Shown one piece after another: positions 60,575 through 64,000 of a stretch of 64,000 bases of DNA. How positions within the stretch are numbered: position 1 is the first letter of the stretch; every line of letters begins with the position of its first letter. The stretch is from NCBI GenBank assembly GCA_030248295.1, contig JASANH010001125.1, positions 124,001-188,000 on the forward strand. The letters run 5' to 3'. The DNA comes from Mesodorylaimus sp. YZB2_4 (lineage: Eukaryota; Nematoda; Enoplea; Dorylaimida; Dorylaimidae). The notes under the pieces are model-generated. The model was given only the letters and a program-made list of their open reading frames with translations, was not told the DNA's origin and did not search any database. A program made the position numbers and the translations under genes.

Positions 60575-62239
60575 CTAGTTTTCTTTTTCTTCCACGAAAT
60601 TGACTTTGCCCAAAAATATGATTGACCCAGTTGGCTTGTGCTTGATGGCGTACACGAAAGGATGGTTGGCGGTGAATTCTTGTGGGTTCCTGGGTGGTCC
60701 AGAGCGAGGCACCATCGAGAAACCTGTGGCGGCTGCTGCCTCAGTTCCGTTTTCGTTAACCTGAAAAAAAGTAAAGCCGTTTTTTACTAGCACAACCAAC
60801 AGCCAGCGCTCGTTGGTCTTTCGTCTTATGAAAACCAATTGGCTATACTGTATGTGAACGTATCACTGTTACATGGCAAAGAATACACCCTTGGGTGCGA
60901 GTCATGTTTGCAGTGTTGTCACAAACACGACTCGCACACCTTTCGCATCACCCTCTCACTATGGCTGTCACAGGTTTATGTAAACTCGCAATCATTCAGC
61001 ATCGAATGTTGAAAATCTTCGCCCTGGCCTCTCGCCTTTTTGAAGCGAAGATTTGCTGACGAAAATTTTAACCCCAAGCTAAGAAAAGTTGCAAAAAATC
61101 ACTTACATTGATGTATGCTTCGTGCACAGCTTTCGAAACCTTCAATGCCACTTGGCTCATTCGACCGAAATCAGCTGAGTCGCCAAAAATGAGACCCAGG
61201 CCCATTTTGATTAAAATATCCTTCAAATCGATTGGCGAACGGACGGTGAATTTGGGCAATGACAATGCCACGTATTGTGTTTGCAACTTGGAAAGGATCG
61301 ATTTCAACTTGTCACTCGTTAATTGCTGTTCGAATGCACTCAATCCATCCTTGGTTTTTGGCAACAAAATGTACATAGCCAAGTCACGATTGGCGTAGCT
61401 TATTTCCAACGCTTCCACATTTCCCTCGGATGCATAGCCGAACAGTGCAGTTTGTTTCATGAACTGGACCGTTTGCTGATCCTGTTCCCGTCCAAAGCGA
61501 AAGAAAGTGCTCTGTTTAGTGTTAGCTAATGAAAATGGGGAATTCCACGCCCCTTTGAAATAGATAGCATTCGCCAGAACCAACAGCACGTCCTGGCTCA
61601 AGACATTAGGTTTGAACAATTCTGGGATTTTGCTCGATGTTTTGTCCGAAACCCACTGATTGATCTTTTGTCGACTAGCCTCCAATTGGTTTCTGAAATC
61701 GACGTTTTCAGTTGCGCTTTCGAAGCAGTCGCGGACGGTGGCCACAAAATCCGGCTTGAGTGTGAAGTCCTTTTGTGGGAAGATGCCGTTGGCGATGCTC
61801 AGCTTGGTTTTCTCGTCGTTGATGCTCAGTTGCTTCTGCAGAGCTCGATACGAAGCGAGCACATCTGCGTCAGATGCAGAGCCAGCTAGGAGAGCCTTGA
61901 TCTTCTCGCGCGTGGCACCACTGGCACCACTCTCCAGTAGAGCCAGTCCCAAGGCCACCGACACAGGTGACATGACCGCATTCTTGTCTTCGGTGTTGGC
62001 TGATACATGTTTGTAAAAACTGATAGCCAAATCAGTCAAAGGAGATTCTGATTTTTTGGCATCTTCGACAGATCCTGATGGGCAAATGCCACTGACCAAG
62101 GAAAAGCCTAGAAGAAGGAGAACGTTCAAAATCTGGGAAGATTTGACTGAAACGACATCAGGTCGGCAATCCGTATCAAAGATCTTTATCGGCCACACTC
62201 ACCAATAACTGCGATAGCTACTCCAAGTAACAGACGCAT
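60575..62239 (-). CDS. Secreted inhibitory serpin, predicted P1 Arg
   Basis: Three exons: 62203-62239, 61107-62146 and 60575-60760. They total 1,263 nt in frame, giving 420 residues, the usual serpin size. The N-terminus is hydrophobic (MRLLLGVAIAVI, then ILNVLLLLGFSLVSG), a secretion signal split by intron 1. Family blocks are present: NAVMSPVSVALGLALL, LVLANAIYFKGAW and ALSLPKFTV. The last exon holds the reactive-centre loop: hinge NGTEAAAATG with small P12-P9 residues, typical of inhibitors, then FSMVPRS, so P2-P1-P1' are Pro-Arg-Ser near residues 377-379. The signature FTANHPFVYAI follows. An Arg P1 predicts inhibition of trypsin-like proteases. A role in proteolytic cascades such as immunity or coagulation is inference. 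Confidence 0.95.
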
Positions 62240-62324
62240 CTTGTGTCCAGACTGCTCGAGCAGTTAGTGTATACGTGTTCGAAGAGAAGTCGCTGCGCAA
62301 ACATCGAATCTCCATCTCCTTTTG

Positions 62325-62332
62325 CATATATA
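62325..62332 (-). promoter_or_regulatory. Candidate TATA box of the serpin gene
   Basis: GTATATATGC on the minus strand lies about 90 nt upstream of the serpin ATG, leaving room for a start site and a 5'UTR of about 60 nt. It is the only convincing TATA-like element near a start codon in this window. Confidence 0.4.
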
Positions 62333-63619
62333 CTAGAAGTCAGCGGAGCCCACAGGTTATTCAGGCATGGCTGATTCCTCACCAGTTGGCCGTTCGTTAC
62401 AGACACCACATTCATCACTTGCTTGTTTATGCTCTCCGTGAGTGGAACGCATATACAACGGGCTTTGACGCCCAACTGTTCCAGTAGCATAAATTCTGGA
62501 GGTATAATGTGAACATCGCCCCCAGAAACTTGGGTTGGTTGAACAAAGAAGTATCACGAGGGAAGTAGGATGGCGGTGGCGTTTTGTGGAACTCAACTTG
62601 TTTCTAGACAAGCGCCAAAAATAGTCACCGTTGGGTTCATTGCTGGTTGGAAGTTTCGTGACGTGGTGTTTATGAATATGGTACAGTATATACTCTGTGC
62701 ATTTAGAGCATAATGCACATAAATTTCACATTACAATAGAAGACAGAAATGCCTCTATCCTACAATCCTATGCATTAAAGCTCCTGGCAGTATCAAACAT
62801 TGCAGATGGAATGCTATAGCTCTCATGGCTCCTCCGTCGTCTTCTACGTAGTTTCTAACCAGTCATCCAGACACTAGACTCAGGCCGCTCTGCTCTGCCA
62901 GCTGCCCCGCTACCATTTGCAACCCAGGCTAGAGGAGACTACTCGCATCTGCCCATCAGGAAATCTGCTCAAAAGTATGAGCCTTGGGCCAGATTTTGAA
63001 TCCGCGCCCAAGGAGATTCTGGTCCAGCGTGCAAATCTGCACCATCAAGAGATGCACTAGCCAGGTCCCACCGAACATTGCAACCGCCAAATGGCACCGC
63101 AACGTCCACTGGCCAGATCCAGGACCTACGCGGTCAGGTGAGATCCGTTGAAAAAAACACTCTTCCTTTCTCCAAACTCTGTTTTCAGGTTTTAGGCTTC
63201 GAGTTCGAGCTTCCAACACTCGGGCCAGATCCAGGGCCTATGCGGGTGAGATCCCAGCTTATTAAGTCCAACTTGGATGTCGCAATCAGGGACTACATAT
63301 AACACACCTAATAGTAACTAACATTATGCTGACCCAGACTCACGGGGCTGATGAAATGACCATTCCCATGCAGGCATGCTCGATGAAAGGCGTAGATGAC
63401 CACACTGTGCCACAGAATGTCAGCATCCACCACAGCAGCATAGAGCCAAGGCAGCTTAAAGACTCTTACGTAGGACCCTCTTGCCAGATCGGCCAGATGC
63501 GCTCTCCCAGAAGCATTATTGTTTCCCACTCCAGCCCGGCTCCTCTCAAGTTCACAGCACTCTACCCATCTTACACAGTAGTCTGCTAAATACCCTGCCA
63601 CTTGCCTAGGGGAGGATTG
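62333..63619. other. Upstream flank of the serpin gene, no gene seen
   Basis: Short overlapping frames only. 63185-63245 (TTTTAGGCTTCGAGTTCGAG, CTTCCAACACTCGGGCC) is mirrored at 63785-63850, giving an inverted pair about 600 bp apart that overlaps repeat R2. Nothing resembles a known protein. Confidence 0.45.
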
Positions 63620-64000
63620 AACAGGAAACATCGCCAACTGTCATGTCGAACTTTGCAAAACCAAAAATTGTAATATGTTGCAGGTGCAAAAGAAAACTCA
63701 GTGCGAACTATTAGAGGCGTCCGGAGAACTGGTCAGCAGGGGTCAGCTCCTAAATTCCTGGGAGTTTTTGAATTCTTTTGGATGTTTCGGCCCGAGTGTT
63801 GGAAGCTCAAACTCGACCCCTAAAACTCAAAAACCGAGTTTGGAAAGAACCCTGCGTGTTTTTCTCAACGTTCAGCTTCCTTGCCATCGAAAATTAAAAA
63901 ATTTGCGGGACTTTAGACGCTGACCACGGCTGACCACTTAACCAGACGACTCTAATATTTTGCACAGAGCTTTCTTTTGCATCTAGGAACAAAGTGCAAT
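63620..64000 (+). repeat. Dispersed repeat R2, copy 2 (runs off the window)
   Basis: The same ordered blocks as 3330-3735: CATCGCCAACTGTCATGTCGA, GGTGCAAAAG, AGTTTTTGAATTC, CTCAAAAACC, GCTGACCACGGCTGACCA and CTTTTGCAT..GGAACAA. It is truncated by the window end. Confidence 0.6.

Overview
The window is nuclear DNA from an invertebrate animal. Genes are split by short introns with GTAAGT/GTGAGT donors and TTTTAG/TTTCAG acceptors. Five multi-domain animal proteins can be reassembled exon by exon with the reading frame closing exactly. The spaces between genes and the longer introns are full of small transposons. I cannot fix the phylum. The acceptor style and two start codons sitting a few bases after a 3' splice acceptor would fit a nematode or another trans-splicing ecdysozoan, but that is inference.

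Layout. 1-6.6 kb: repeats, including two copies of a ~600 bp inverted-repeat element and a GATCCG-rich inverted-repeat element; no confident gene. 6.6-18.3 kb (minus): a 13-exon SIPA1L/SPAR-family Rap GTPase-activating protein, 1,907 residues. 18.3-26.6 kb: mostly intergenic, with dispersed repeats and one candidate small secreted protein (24.7-25.07 kb, minus) with an in-frame TGA. 26.66-29.16 kb (plus): a secreted protein of seven thrombospondin type-1 repeats with a 30-nt microexon. 29.8-47.7 kb (minus): an 18-exon WDR62/MAPKBP1-family WD40 scaffold, 1,815 residues, whose introns hold SINE-like repeats, tandem duplications and a MITE nested in a sister MITE. 47.7-49.96 kb: divergent intergenic region with an unexplained 282-codon ORF. 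49.96-52.47 kb (plus): AHA1, the Hsp90 ATPase activator, 8 exons, 346 residues. 52.5-60.5 kb: a repeat nest with tRNA-derived SINE copies, a dead Jockey-like non-LTR retrotransposon, a frameshifted astacin metalloprotease relic, and a composite repeat that carries both a 150 bp MITE and a dead mariner-like transposon. 60.6-62.2 kb (minus): a secreted inhibitory serpin with a Pro-Arg reactive site. 62.3-64 kb: further repeats.

The intact genes do not form an operon or pathway. They are ordinary neighbours: a Rap GAP scaffold, a JNK/centrosome-type scaffold, an Hsp90 cochaperone and two secreted proteins. No rRNA, tRNA gene, CRISPR array or intact autonomous transposon was found. The most unusual material is in the mobile-element layer (a mariner-like relic flanked by an 8-bp rather than TA duplication, a 31-bp perfect palindrome between 8-bp direct repeats, nested TA-flanked MITEs, many poly-G/C tracts) and in two unexplained coding candidates.
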